A stretch of DNA of 9,794 nt from AC-69 sp044867345. Lineage in GTDB: Bacteria > Actinomycetota > UBA4738 > HRBIN12. The DNA is taken from the NCBI GenBank assembly GCA_044867345.1, contig JBIOUU010000111.1, positions 1 through 9,794 on the forward strand. The letters run 5' to 3'. The notes beneath the pieces are model-generated. The model searched no databases. It saw only the letters and a list, made by a program, of their open reading frames with translations, and was not told the DNA's origin. Shown one piece after another: positions 1 to 7,491 of this stretch (position 1 is its first letter; each line of letters starts with the position of its first letter). The position numbers and the translations under genes were made by a program.

Positions 1-878
1 CCATCACCATGGCCAGGGCCTTCGGGTTCGAGGCGGTCTCGTGCGCCTCCACCGGCAACCTGGCCAACGCCACCGCGGCCCACGCGGCGAAGGCCGGCAT
101 CCCGGCGTTCGTGTTCGTCCCGGAGGATCTGGAGGTGGCCAAGATCCTGGCCACGGAGGCCTATGGGGCGAAGGTCGTGGCCGTGAAGGGGAACTACGAC
201 GACGTGAACCGGCTGTGCACCGAGGTGGCCGAGGCCCTTCCCTGGGCGTTCATCAACGTCAACATGCGGCCCTACTACGCCGAGGGCTCGAAGTCGCTGG
301 GGTTCGAGCTGGCCGAGCAGCTCGGATGGCGGCTCCCGGACCACGTGGTGGTGCCCGTGGCGTCCGGCGCGCTCATGACCAAGGTCCACCGGGCCTTCCG
401 CGAGCTCGTTGCTATCGGCGCCGTGGAGGACCGGGCGTGCCGGATCTCCGGGGCGCAGGCTGAGGGGTGCGCGCCGGTGGCCGAAGCGTTCCGCTCCGGC
501 GCGAGCGGCGTCCGTCCGGTGAAGCCGGACACCATCGCGAAGTCGCTGGCGATCGGCAACCCGGCGGATGGGTGGTACGCGATCCAAACCGCCAGGGACA
601 CGGGCGGAGCCGTCGAGGCCTGCCCAGAGGACGAGGTCGTGGCCGGGGTTCGGCTCCTGGCCGAGACCGAGGGGGTGTTCACCGAGACCGCCGGCGGGGT
701 GACCGTTGCCGTGCTGCAGCGCCTTCGGGAGTCCGGCGCGATCGCTTCCGACGAGGAGACCGTGGCCCTGATCACCGGTAACGGGTACAAGACGGTGTCG
801 GCCCTCGAGGGGGTCCTGGAGCCCACCTACCGGGTCGAGCCGTCGTTGGACGAGTTCCTCGCCGCCCTCCGCGGCTGA
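1..878 (+). CDS. thrC: Threonine synthase, C-terminal part (5' end outside window)
   Basis: Pyridoxal-phosphate enzyme that converts O-phospho-L-homoserine to L-threonine, the last step of threonine biosynthesis, in the cytoplasm. The reading frame is open from base 3 through the ATG at 9, so that ATG is internal and the gene continues upstream of the window. The cofactor-binding SFKDR-type lysine segment of the family should lie just before the window and is not seen. Visible family motifs are CASTGNLANA (about bases 45-75), the GALMTKVHRAF segment (bases 366-398), and the glycine-rich ITGNGYKT near the C-terminus (bases 771-794), which resembles the GNG-K segment of long-type threonine synthases. 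The protein ends at a TGA at 876-878. The next gene starts 76 nt later and looks unrelated. Fold-type II relatives such as cysteate synthase are possible but less likely. Confidence 0.9.
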   Translation, partial: ITMARAFGFEAVSCASTGNLANATAAHAAKAGIPAFVFVPEDLEVAKILATEAYGAKVVAVKGNYDDVNRLCTEVAEALPWAFINVNMRPYYAEGSKSLGFELAEQLGWRLPDHVVVPVASGALMTKVHRAFRELVAIGAVEDRACRISGAQAEGCAPVAEAFRSGASGVRPVKPDTIAKSLAIGNPADGWYAIQTARDTGGAVEACPEDEVVAGVRLLAETEGVFTETAGGVTVAVLQRLRESGAIASDEETVALITGNGYKTVSALEGVLEPTYRVEPSLDEFLAALRG

Positions 879-954
879 CCGACCGCTGCGCCGAGTTGCG
901 CCGCACCACTCCCCGGGACGAGACTGACGGCGTCCTGACTGGGAGGGAGGGGCC

Positions 955-1422
955 ATGCGGAAGAAGGTCGCGCTCATCGTGGCGGGGGTGCTCGTGGCTG
1001 GGGGTGGGACCGTCGCCTCGTTGATCGGGTCGTCGGCGTCGGCCGCCACCACACTGAAGGTGGTCGAGCACGCCGTGACCGACAAGTACGTCGACATCGG
1101 GAAGCCCGGCGACAGCCGGGGAGACCAGCTGACGTTCGGTAACAAGGTGTACGACGCCACCGATACCACCGTGGCGGGCAGCGACCAGGGCTGGTGCGTC
1201 CGGATCGCTCCGAAGAGGGGGTCTTGGGAGTGCGTCTACACGACGTTCCTGGCGGGTGGCCAGATCACCGTCGAGACGCCCTTCTACGACACGAAGGATA
1301 GTGTGGGTGTGGTGACCGGAGGGACGGGGACGTACTCCGGCGCCTCGGGCAGCCTGGACCTCCACTGCTTCGTGGGAACCGACGACGTCACGAGGTGCGA
1401 CTTCACGTTCACCCTGAACTGA
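955..1422 (+). CDS. Secreted small protein, allene-oxide-cyclase/dirigent-like barrel
   Basis: 155-residue protein with a clear Sec signal peptide: basic start MRKK, hydrophobic core at residues 5-24, and a likely cleavage site after ASA (residue 30). The mature part of about 125 residues is rich in short beta-strand patterns and glycines (GDQLTFGNKVYD, TPFYDTKDSVGVVTGGTGTY). This resembles the bacterial branch of the allene oxide cyclase/dirigent beta-barrel families, including the GGTGTYSGASG turn. Four cysteines (C81, C93, C138, C148) could form two disulfides in the exported protein. A purine-rich Shine-Dalgarno (GGGAGGGAGG at 941-950) precedes the ATG. A strong hairpin follows the stop, so it is probably transcribed on its own. 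No catalytic role can be assigned; the fold assignment is from pattern memory only. Confidence 0.8.
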   Translation: MRKKVALIVAGVLVAGGGTVASLIGSSASAATTLKVVEHAVTDKYVDIGKPGDSRGDQLTFGNKVYDATDTTVAGSDQGWCVRIAPKRGSWECVYTTFLAGGQITVETPFYDTKDSVGVVTGGTGTYSGASGSLDLHCFVGTDDVTRCDFTFTLN

Positions 1423-1440
1423 GCCGGTCGGGTTCCGCAG

Positions 1441-1475
1441 AGCGACGGCGCGGGAGCACGTACCGCGCCGTCGCT
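1441..1475 (+). terminator. Perfect 13-bp hairpin, likely terminator
   Basis: AGCGACGGCGCGG (1441-1453) is the exact reverse complement of CCGCGCCGTCGCT (1463-1475), with a 9-nt loop. It lies 18 nt after the stop of the secreted-protein gene and before the next gene. There is no T-run after the stem. U-tract-poor hairpins are often proposed as terminators in GC-rich actinobacteria, but efficiency cannot be judged from sequence. Confidence 0.65.
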
Positions 1476-1556
1476 TGCGTCCTCGAGCCAAACGGAACAG
1501 ACTCGCGCCGGTTCGGTTGGAGGCCATCGAGGAGGCGGGTTCGCGGACGAGACGGG

Positions 1557-2327
1557 ATGGACAAGGAAGCCTTTGAGGTCGAGGCGGATCGTTTGCTCCG
1601 GGCGGCCCGAGCGGAGGGCGTCACCCTTCGGTTGCTCGGGGCCCTCGCGTTCAAACGACGCTGTCCTCGGTACGCCAGGCTCCAGGACGCGCTGAACCGC
1701 GTGTACACCGACATCGACTTCGCCGCCTACGGCAAGCAGGCCAGATCGCTCCAGGCGCTGCTTGCGCGCGAGGGTTACAGTGAGGACGAGATGACCTACG
1801 TCGAGTCCGGAGGCTCGCGGATGGTCCTCAACCATCCGGCCACGGGGCTGCACCTCGACGTCTTCCTGGACCAGCTGCAGTTCTGCCACACCTTGCCCTG
1901 GAACGGCCGGCTGGAACAGGAGGAGGACACGATCCCACTGGCCGAGATGCTGATGCAGAAGATGCAGATCGTGGAGATCAACGAGAAGGACGTCGTCGAC
2001 ACGATCATGCTGCTCCTCGAGCATCCGCTGGGTGATCGCGATGGCGAGATGATCAACATCGGGCTGGTGGCCGATGTCTGCGCGGGGGACTGGGGCTGGT
2101 GGCGGACGCTCACCATGAACATGACCAAGGTGAAACAGATGGCTGCCACCTACCCGCAGCTGTCCGAACAGGAGAAGGCTCGAGTGACCCAACAGGTGGA
2201 CCGCGCCTTGGCGCGCATCGAGGCGAAACCCAAGAGCTTTGGCTGGAAGCTCCGAGCAAAGGTGGGGGACCGGAAGAAGTGGTACCGCGAGGTGGGTGAG
2301 CTCGCACCTCACATGCAGGGGTTGTAG
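1557..2327 (+). CDS. Nucleotidyltransferase-fold protein, function unknown
   Basis: 256 residues from the ATG at 1557. The frame is open upstream to 1395, but that stretch overlaps the previous gene and the 1441-1475 hairpin and reads as arginine-rich non-protein-like sequence, so the later start is preferred. The signature of a polymerase-beta-like nucleotidyltransferase fold is visible: LLGALAF near residues 26-32 in place of the usual GG/GS motif, the acidic pair D52-I-D54 (TDIDF), and a third acidic strand LDVFLD (D101, D105). A conserved-looking stretch IPLAEMLMQKMQIVEINEKD follows, then a Trp-rich DWGWW segment and a basic C-terminus (KSFGWKLRAKVGDRKKWY). This layout recalls AbiEii-like and other uncharacterised nucleotidyltransferase proteins, but no cognate antitoxin is adjacent. 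The stop is 3 nt before the metallophosphoesterase, indicating co-transcription and probably translational coupling. Substrate is unknown, and the weak glycine motif leaves activity uncertain. Confidence 0.75.
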   Translation: MDKEAFEVEADRLLRAARAEGVTLRLLGALAFKRRCPRYARLQDALNRVYTDIDFAAYGKQARSLQALLAREGYSEDEMTYVESGGSRMVLNHPATGLHLDVFLDQLQFCHTLPWNGRLEQEEDTIPLAEMLMQKMQIVEINEKDVVDTIMLLLEHPLGDRDGEMINIGLVADVCAGDWGWWRTLTMNMTKVKQMAATYPQLSEQEKARVTQQVDRALARIEAKPKSFGWKLRAKVGDRKKWYREVGELAPHMQGL

Positions 2328-2330
2328 GGG

Positions 2331-3332
2331 ATGGGCCTGTTCGGCAAGAAGGGCAGCCATAAGGGCGAGCCCACTCGCCTGTTCTACGCGTGTGACATCC
2401 ACGGCTCGGAGCCCACCTACCGAAAGTTCCTGAACGCCGCGAAGTTCTACGACGTCGATGCGCTCGTCTTCGGCGGCGATCTCATGGGCAAGCTGCTCGT
2501 CCCCATCGTCCGCGATGCCGCCGGCGAGTGGCGGGCCGGGCTCCACGGGCAGAAGCACCACCTGACCACGCCCGTGGAGCTCGCCGAATTCAAGAAGCGC
2601 CTGGACACACTGGGGTTCTATTGGTTCGAGTGCGACCCGGAGGAATACCGTTGGTACGAAGGCCATCAGGACCGGATCGACCAGAAGTTCGATGAGCTGG
2701 CCAAGGCCCGGCTCGCCGAGTGGGTCGAGCTCGCGGAGGAACGCCTCACCGGGACGCACGTGCGCGTGTACCTGTGCGGAGGCAACGACGACACCGAGAA
2801 GGTCCTCTCGGCGCTCGATGAGGCGCCGCTCGATCGCGTGGTGAACTGCGAGAACCGGATCGTGCCGATCGACGATGAGCACGTTCTCGTCACCGTCGGG
2901 TACTCGACCCCAACGCCGTGGGAGACTCCGAGGGAGCGGACCGACGAGGAGATCGGCGAGGTCATCGGGAAGCTGCTCGCGGAGGTCTCCGACCCGTCCA
3001 GGGCGGTCTTCAACTTCCACTGTCCGCCGCTCGACTCCAGCCTGGACACGTGCCTGAAGCTCGACGCCTCCGTGTGGCCTCCGACGCCGGTGATCGAGAA
3101 CGGGCAGCCCGTGTACTACGGGGCCGGGAGCCAGGCGGTGGGGCACGCGCTCGATGCCCATCAGCCGACCGTCGGCCTTCACGGCCATATCCACGAGTCG
3201 AGGGGTGCGACCAAGTTCGGACGAACTCCCGCGTTCAATCCGGGGAGCGAGTACGGAGAGGGGGTGTTGCGAGGTCTGATCGTCGCGATCAGAGGCGGAG
3301 AGGTGGTTGGGCACCAGTTCACCTCCGGGTAG
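2331..3332 (+). CDS. Calcineurin-like metallophosphoesterase
   Basis: 333-residue cytoplasmic protein with all the metal-site motifs of the calcineurin-like phosphoesterase superfamily in order: D22-x-H24 (CDIHG), GGD with D50, GGND with N152-D153, a histidine in FNFHCPP (H230), and the closing GLHGHIHE (H284, H286, H288). The superfamily uses two divalent metals to hydrolyse phosphomono- or diesters, so a phosphatase or phosphodiesterase/nuclease role is likely. Substrate cannot be read from sequence. A charged helical insert lies between motifs 2 and 3 (about residues 65-145, rich in E, K and W), which may shape specificity. There is no signal peptide or membrane segment. It begins 3 nt after the nucleotidyltransferase-fold gene, so the two probably act on related substrates or in opposition. 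The permease gene starts 36 nt downstream. Confidence 0.88.
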   Translation: MGLFGKKGSHKGEPTRLFYACDIHGSEPTYRKFLNAAKFYDVDALVFGGDLMGKLLVPIVRDAAGEWRAGLHGQKHHLTTPVELAEFKKRLDTLGFYWFECDPEEYRWYEGHQDRIDQKFDELAKARLAEWVELAEERLTGTHVRVYLCGGNDDTEKVLSALDEAPLDRVVNCENRIVPIDDEHVLVTVGYSTPTPWETPRERTDEEIGEVIGKLLAEVSDPSRAVFNFHCPPLDSSLDTCLKLDASVWPPTPVIENGQPVYYGAGSQAVGHALDAHQPTVGLHGHIHESRGATKFGRTPAFNPGSEYGEGVLRGLIVAIRGGEVVGHQFTSG

Positions 3333-3348
3333 CCCGACCCGGGGCTTT

Positions 3349-3363
3349 GGAGGAAGAAAGGAA
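3349..3363 (+). promoter_or_regulatory. Shine-Dalgarno region of the permease gene
   Basis: The purine-rich stretch GGAGGAAGAAAGGAA contains two anti-SD matches (GGAGGA and AAAGGA). The second lies about 6 nt before the ATG at 3369, which fixes the permease start. Just upstream, AGCCC (3331-3335) and GGGCT (3342-3346) could form only a weak 5-bp stem, so read-through from the phosphoesterase gene is plausible. Confidence 0.6.
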
Positions 3364-3368
3364 CGGGG

Positions 3369-5006
3369 ATGGCCGAGGCAGTAGTACCTCAGGTCTTCAC
3401 CAGGCGGGCCTCCGGGCTCGTCCGCGTGATGTCGCCGTACTCGGCGTTCATCTACAACATCCTGACGATGGGGGTGATCTTCCCCTGGACCTACCTGTGG
3501 GCTCCGACGGCGTTCCAGGGGTCCAACCTCGTCCTCGGGATCGTGTTCGCGTTCCTGTTCGAGCTGCCGATCGCGCTCGCCTACGCGTGGTTGGCCACGG
3601 CGTTACCTCGGTCCGGCGGCGACTACGTGTTCCAAAGCCGCGTGTTCGGCGGCGGCTTCGGGTTCACCGTCGTCTTCGCTTTCTTCGTCGTGTGGATCCT
3701 CCAGTGGGTCGCCCTGTCGGGATGGTTGCTCGCGGCGCTCGGTATCGCGCCGACCTTCCTCGGGCTCGGCGTGACGACGGATATCCACGCGTTCACGACG
3801 ATCGGCACATGGGCGGCCACCTCGAACGGGATCATCATCATCAGCCTTGCGAACGCGGCGATCGCGCTCGTGCTCCTCGTGAGCGGGTTCCGCAACTACG
3901 TCCGGTTCCAATACGTGATGTGGTACGCGATCCTGCTGTCCTTCGGGATCGTGCTGCTCCTGTTCCTCACGACGAACCCTGCCGCGTTCCACACGAAGAT
4001 CAACTCCTTCGCGGGCGCCATCGATGGCGTGAAGAACTTCTTCGGTCAGGCGAAGGCGGCGGCGGCGGCCGGAGGCGTCAACTTCAACCCGCCGTTCTTC
4101 CTGTTCGGCACGCTCATGGTCGCCCCGATCGCGTGGACGAGCCTGCAGTGGGCCACGTACTCGGTCGAGCAGGGGGGCGAGATCAAGAACGCCCACGTGT
4201 TCCGCAACCAGCTGTTCATCATCGTGGGCTCGCTCGCCGTCACTGCCGGGCTGCTGGTCCTGCTCGCGTTGGCGATGAACCACGGGATCGGTGGCGACGG
4301 CATCCGCGTGGCGTCGTCGGGGTACTGGTACGCGAACGGCAAGGCGCTGATCGGGGGCGGGTATATGTTCCCGAACCTGATCGCGATGGGGTTGACATCG
4401 AGCCCGATCCTCGTCGCGATCGTCGGGGTGGGATTCATCCTGAACTCCTTCCAGATCGTCTGTAACTGCTACATCGGATGCACCCGGATCATGGTGGCGC
4501 AGGGCCTGGACGGCTTGCTGCCCGACTGGTTCAGCCGTGTGCACCCGAAGTGGAAGACCCCTGCCAACGCGCACCTCGCGTACTTCGTCGCGGCCATCCC
4601 GGTGATCTTCGGGTTCAACAAGATCGTGGACTGGAGCACGAAGTGGGCGCTGGGGATCACGTTCGCGAACGGGGCGGTGATGACGCTCTCTGCGCTTGCC
4701 GCGGCCTTGTTGCCGTATCGGGCCAAGAAGCTGTACGAGGCCTCGCCGGGTGCGAAGTACCGGTTCGGGAAGACGCCGATGGTCACGATCTTCGGGACGC
4801 TCGGGTTCCTGTTCGGGGCGTTCATGGTCGGCGCGTTCCTGTTCGTGAAGGGTCTCGGCCTTGCGTACACCGCCAGCGCGTTCCCGTACGTGATCGTGAT
4901 CGGGACGGCGGTGTTCGGGCTGATCGTGTACTTCATCATGAAGCAGGTGAAGGCCTCGAAGGGGATCAAGGTGGAGTACGCGTTCGCGGAGATCCCACCC
5001 GAGTAA
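3369..5006 (+). CDS. APC-family amino acid/amine permease
   Basis: 545-residue integral membrane protein with about 12 hydrophobic segments, at roughly residues 22-46, 53-78, 97-128, 153-171, 178-201, 243-262, 281-303, 345-368, 400-417, 425-448, 471-494 and 503-524. The signature ALPRSGGDYVFQSR (residues 78-91) after the second segment, and the cytoplasmic-loop pattern GCTRIMVAQGLDGLLPDWFSR followed by HPKWKTPANA (370-401), are typical of amino acid-polyamine-organocation transporters. These usually move amino acids or amines by proton or sodium coupling or by exchange. A run of alanines (229-234), encoded by a short GCG repeat, lies in the long loop before segment 6. The gene is followed after 61 nt by a dimethylglycine/sarcosine dehydrogenase-type gene, which suggests the cargo is a methylated amine or amino acid. 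That substrate is inference. Other APC members such as ethanolamine or glutamate/GABA carriers are possible. Confidence 0.88.
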   Translation: MAEAVVPQVFTRRASGLVRVMSPYSAFIYNILTMGVIFPWTYLWAPTAFQGSNLVLGIVFAFLFELPIALAYAWLATALPRSGGDYVFQSRVFGGGFGFTVVFAFFVVWILQWVALSGWLLAALGIAPTFLGLGVTTDIHAFTTIGTWAATSNGIIIISLANAAIALVLLVSGFRNYVRFQYVMWYAILLSFGIVLLLFLTTNPAAFHTKINSFAGAIDGVKNFFGQAKAAAAAGGVNFNPPFFLFGTLMVAPIAWTSLQWATYSVEQGGEIKNAHVFRNQLFIIVGSLAVTAGLLVLLALAMNHGIGGDGIRVASSGYWYANGKALIGGGYMFPNLIAMGLTSSPILVAIVGVGFILNSFQIVCNCYIGCTRIMVAQGLDGLLPDWFSRVHPKWKTPANAHLAYFVAAIPVIFGFNKIVDWSTKWALGITFANGAVMTLSALAAALLPYRAKKLYEASPGAKYRFGKTPMVTIFGTLGFLFGAFMVGAFLFVKGLGLAYTASAFPYVIVIGTAVFGLIVYFIMKQVKASKGIKVEYAFAEIPPE

Positions 5007-5023
5007 GGGAAGGGTCGAACATC

Positions 5024-5052
5024 GGTGGGGCGGGGCGGGTTCCCGCCCCACC
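5024..5052 (+). other. Perfect 11-bp GC-rich hairpin between permease and dehydrogenase genes
   Basis: GGTGGGGCGGG (5024-5034) pairs exactly with CCCGCCCCACC (5042-5052) across a 7-nt loop, 18 nt after the permease stop and 15 nt before the next ATG (5068). No T-run follows. It could be a partial terminator, a barrier that stabilises upstream mRNA, or a structure limiting ribosome access to the GGGGGGA ribosome-binding stretch immediately before 5068. A competing 8-bp pairing with a 2-nt loop (5032-5039 with 5042-5049) is sterically poor. Confidence 0.6.
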
Positions 5053-5067
5053 ACCGCGTCGGGGGGA

Positions 5068-7491
5068 ATGGTGGATCGGGCCAGGGTCGTGGTCATCGGG
5101 GGAGGGATCACCGGCTGCAGCGTCGCCCTGCACCTGGTGAAGGCGGGCCTCACCGACGTCGTGGTGCTCGAGAAGGGCGAGCTCACGAGCGGGTCGACGA
5201 GCCACGCCGTTGGGCTCGTCACGATGTTCAACCCTTCTCCCACGATGATGCGGTTCCGCCGGTACTCGATCGAGCTGTACAGGGAGCTGGGGGCGTTCGA
5301 GGCAGTTGGGAGCCTGCGACTGGCCTCCAGCCGCGAGCAGTTCGCCGAGCTCCAACGCGGTGTCTCCCGAGCCAAGGGGATCGGTCTCGAGGTGGAGCTG
5401 ATCTCGGCGGAGGAAGCTCGAGAGCGGATGCCCATGGCCAGCCCCGAGTCGCTGTACGGTGCGGTCTACGTGCCCGGAGACGGGTTCCTGGACCCCCACA
5501 CCGCCACTCACGCCGTGGCCAGGGCGGCGGTGGCGCGTGGGGCAACGATCCGCACGGGAGTCCGAGTCACCGGGATCGAGCTCTCCACGGATCGAGCGAT
5601 CTCCCACGTCCTCACCGACGTCGGCCCGATCGAGGCCGAGGTCGTGGTGAACGCCGCCGGGATCTGGGCTCCACGCATCGCAGAGATGGTGGGCGCATCC
5701 GTGCCCTCGACGCCGATCGACCATCAGCACGTGGCGCTGAAGTCCGTACCCGGCTCTGAGCTCCCGCGCGACATGCCGTGCTTCCGCGACCCCGACAACC
5801 TTGTGTACGGCAAGGCCGAGCACGGCGGCGTCCTGTTCGGAGGGTACGAGCCCGACCCCGCCGCCCGGTGGGTCGACGGCGTGCCGTGGGAGCACTCGGC
5901 CCGCTCCCTCCCCCCGGACTACGGGCGCTTCGAACGGCTCATGCGGGGGGCCATCCGCCGGTTCCCGTTCATGGAGGGCGCCGAGGTCGTGAAACTCGTG
6001 TGCCATCCGGATGCCATGACCCCGGACGCGAACCCGCTGCTCGGCCCCATACCGGGGATCCGAGGGTTCTGGATGGCCGCCGGGCTGTCCCTGAACGGTT
6101 TCGGCGGCGCCGGAGGGATCGGGAGGTCGATCGCCGAGTGGATGATCGAGGGCGATACCGAGCTCGACATGACCCCCTATCGGGCCTGGCGATTCGGCCG
6201 CAACCATCGGGACCCGGCGTATGCGGCGGAGTGCGCACGCGAGGCCTACAAGTACTACTACCTGCTCCGTTACCCCTTCGATCAGGACGAGTGGGGCAGG
6301 CCCCGTCGCGTCTCGGCGCTGCACACGCGCCTTCAGGACCTCGGGTGCGTCTTCGGGGTCAAGAACGGATGGGAGCGCAGCGACTACTTCGACCCGGGGA
6401 AGCCGTGGAGGATGGCCGGGGCCGACCAGCGAGGGTTCGGTTGGACGAAGCCGCCGTGGTTCGAGCGCGTGGACGCCGAGCATGCGGCGTTTCGGGAACG
6501 AGTGGGGATCATCGACATGTCCTCCTTCGGCAAGATCGAGGTGTCGGGACGGGGCGCCCTTGCTCTTCTCGAGCACGTGGCCGACAACCGGATCGATCGA
6601 CCCGTCGGGAGGGTCGTCTATACGCAGTTCCTGAACCGGCGGGGCGGGATCGTCGCCGACGTTACCGTTACGCGCCTGGCGAAGAGCCGGTTCCGGGTGG
6701 TCACCGGCGCAGGCTACGTCGACGGCGACCTCGGATGGCTCAGATCCAACGTCCGGGAGGGAGATGGACCGGTCGATCTCCGCGATGTCACGGAGGATCT
6801 GAGCGTGATCGGGTTGTGGGGTCCTCGAGCCCGCGACGTCCTGGAGGCGGTCTCGACCGACGACGTCTCGAACGAGTCCTTCCCCTTCCTGACGGCCCGT
6901 ACCATCAAGATCGCCGGGGCCCCGGTCTTCGCCCAACGGATCACGTACGTGGGCGAACTGGGCTGGGAGCTCTACGTCGACCCGATGTGGGCGGTTCAGG
7001 TGTGGGATCGGCTCGTGGCTGCGGGGAGCCCCCACGGCATCGCTCCGGGCGGGTACCGGGCCCTAGACTCGCTGCGCATCGAGAAGGGCTACCGCTACTT
7101 CGGGACCGATACCACTCCGAAGGACACTCCCTTCGACGCGGGACTCGGGTTCTGCGTTGACCTGGAGAAGGGTGACTTCGTCGGGCGGGACGCGCTGGTA
7201 CTGGCTCGCGACGGTCGCTCTCGGCCGCGGATCCGAACGGTCGTCGTGGGAGACGAGGAGTACGTGACGATGTACGGCGGTGAGGCGGTCCACGCCGAGG
7301 GGCGGGTGGTGGCCCGGCTCCGGAGCTGTGCCTATGGGTACACGGTCCGCCGCAACGTTGCCTTCGCCTACCTTCCGCCGGAGATGGGGCCCGGCACCCA
7401 GGCACACATCGAGGTCTTCGGGCGGCTGGTCCCTGCCGAGGTGACGCGCGACGTCCTGTACGACCCGGAGCGCAGGCGAGTGGCGGCGTGA
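5068..7491 (+). CDS. Dimethylglycine/sarcosine dehydrogenase-type flavoprotein with GcvT-like folate domain
   Basis: 807 residues, the usual length for the dimethylglycine/sarcosine dehydrogenase family. The N-terminal DAO-type FAD domain opens with the Rossmann motif VVIGGGITGCSVALH (8-22). It then shows SGSTSHAVG, where H46 aligns with the histidine that carries covalent FAD in this family; the usual Trp before it is Ser here. The second FAD segment GLSLNGFGGAGGIG lies near residues 339-352. A linker domain (about 370-455) has the family patterns YYLLRYPFD, GRPRRVSALH and GWERSDYF (434-441). The GCV_T domain (about 464-690) carries EKGYRYFGTD (672-681) and TPFDAGLGF. The C-terminal barrel follows (about 705-800, with AYGYTVRRNVAFAYLP). 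The family removes N-methyl groups by flavin-linked oxidation, normally passing formaldehyde equivalents to tetrahydrofolate as methylene-THF. The exact amine substrate is unknown. The kinase gene overlaps its stop by 4 nt (GTGA). Confidence 0.88.
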   Translation: MVDRARVVVIGGGITGCSVALHLVKAGLTDVVVLEKGELTSGSTSHAVGLVTMFNPSPTMMRFRRYSIELYRELGAFEAVGSLRLASSREQFAELQRGVSRAKGIGLEVELISAEEARERMPMASPESLYGAVYVPGDGFLDPHTATHAVARAAVARGATIRTGVRVTGIELSTDRAISHVLTDVGPIEAEVVVNAAGIWAPRIAEMVGASVPSTPIDHQHVALKSVPGSELPRDMPCFRDPDNLVYGKAEHGGVLFGGYEPDPAARWVDGVPWEHSARSLPPDYGRFERLMRGAIRRFPFMEGAEVVKLVCHPDAMTPDANPLLGPIPGIRGFWMAAGLSLNGFGGAGGIGRSIAEWMIEGDTELDMTPYRAWRFGRNHRDPAYAAECAREAYKYYYLLRYPFDQDEWGRPRRVSALHTRLQDLGCVFGVKNGWERSDYFDPGKPWRMAGADQRGFGWTKPPWFERVDAEHAAFRERVGIIDMSSFGKIEVSGRGALALLEHVADNRIDRPVGRVVYTQFLNRRGGIVADVTVTRLAKSRFRVVTGAGYVDGDLGWLRSNVREGDGPVDLRDVTEDLSVIGLWGPRARDVLEAVSTDDVSNESFPFLTARTIKIAGAPVFAQRITYVGELGWELYVDPMWAVQVWDRLVAAGSPHGIAPGGYRALDSLRIEKGYRYFGTDTTPKDTPFDAGLGFCVDLEKGDFVGRDALVLARDGRSRPRIRTVVVGDEEYVTMYGGEAVHAEGRVVARLRSCAYGYTVRRNVAFAYLPPEMGPGTQAHIEVFGRLVPAEVTRDVLYDPERRRVAA

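Noticed and set aside
1395..1556. Upstream extension of the nucleotidyltransferase-fold gene
   Set aside because: It would overlap the end of the secreted-protein gene and the 13-bp hairpin, and adds only arginine-rich sequence.
1284..3314. 676-codon open frame on the - strand
   Set aside because: It lies opposite two well-supported genes with clear motifs, and its translation is low-complexity, rich in R, H, L, P and V. This is a typical shadow frame in GC-rich DNA.
4048..4071. GCG triplet run in the permease gene as a possible contingency repeat
   Set aside because: Only four to five copies, in frame in a loop encoding alanines; a change in triplet number would not switch the frame.
2918..4465. 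515-codon open frame on the + strand, alternate frame
   Set aside because: Overlaps the metallophosphoesterase and permease genes; arginine- and glycine-rich translation without membrane or domain signals.
3603..5435. 610-codon open frame on the - strand
   Set aside because: Antisense to the permease and the start of the dehydrogenase; the translation is charged and repetitive (R, D, E, H) with no domain pattern.
4966..7035. 689-codon open frame on the - strand
   Set aside because: Antisense to the dehydrogenase gene, whose motifs are unambiguous; the translation has no recognisable family features.
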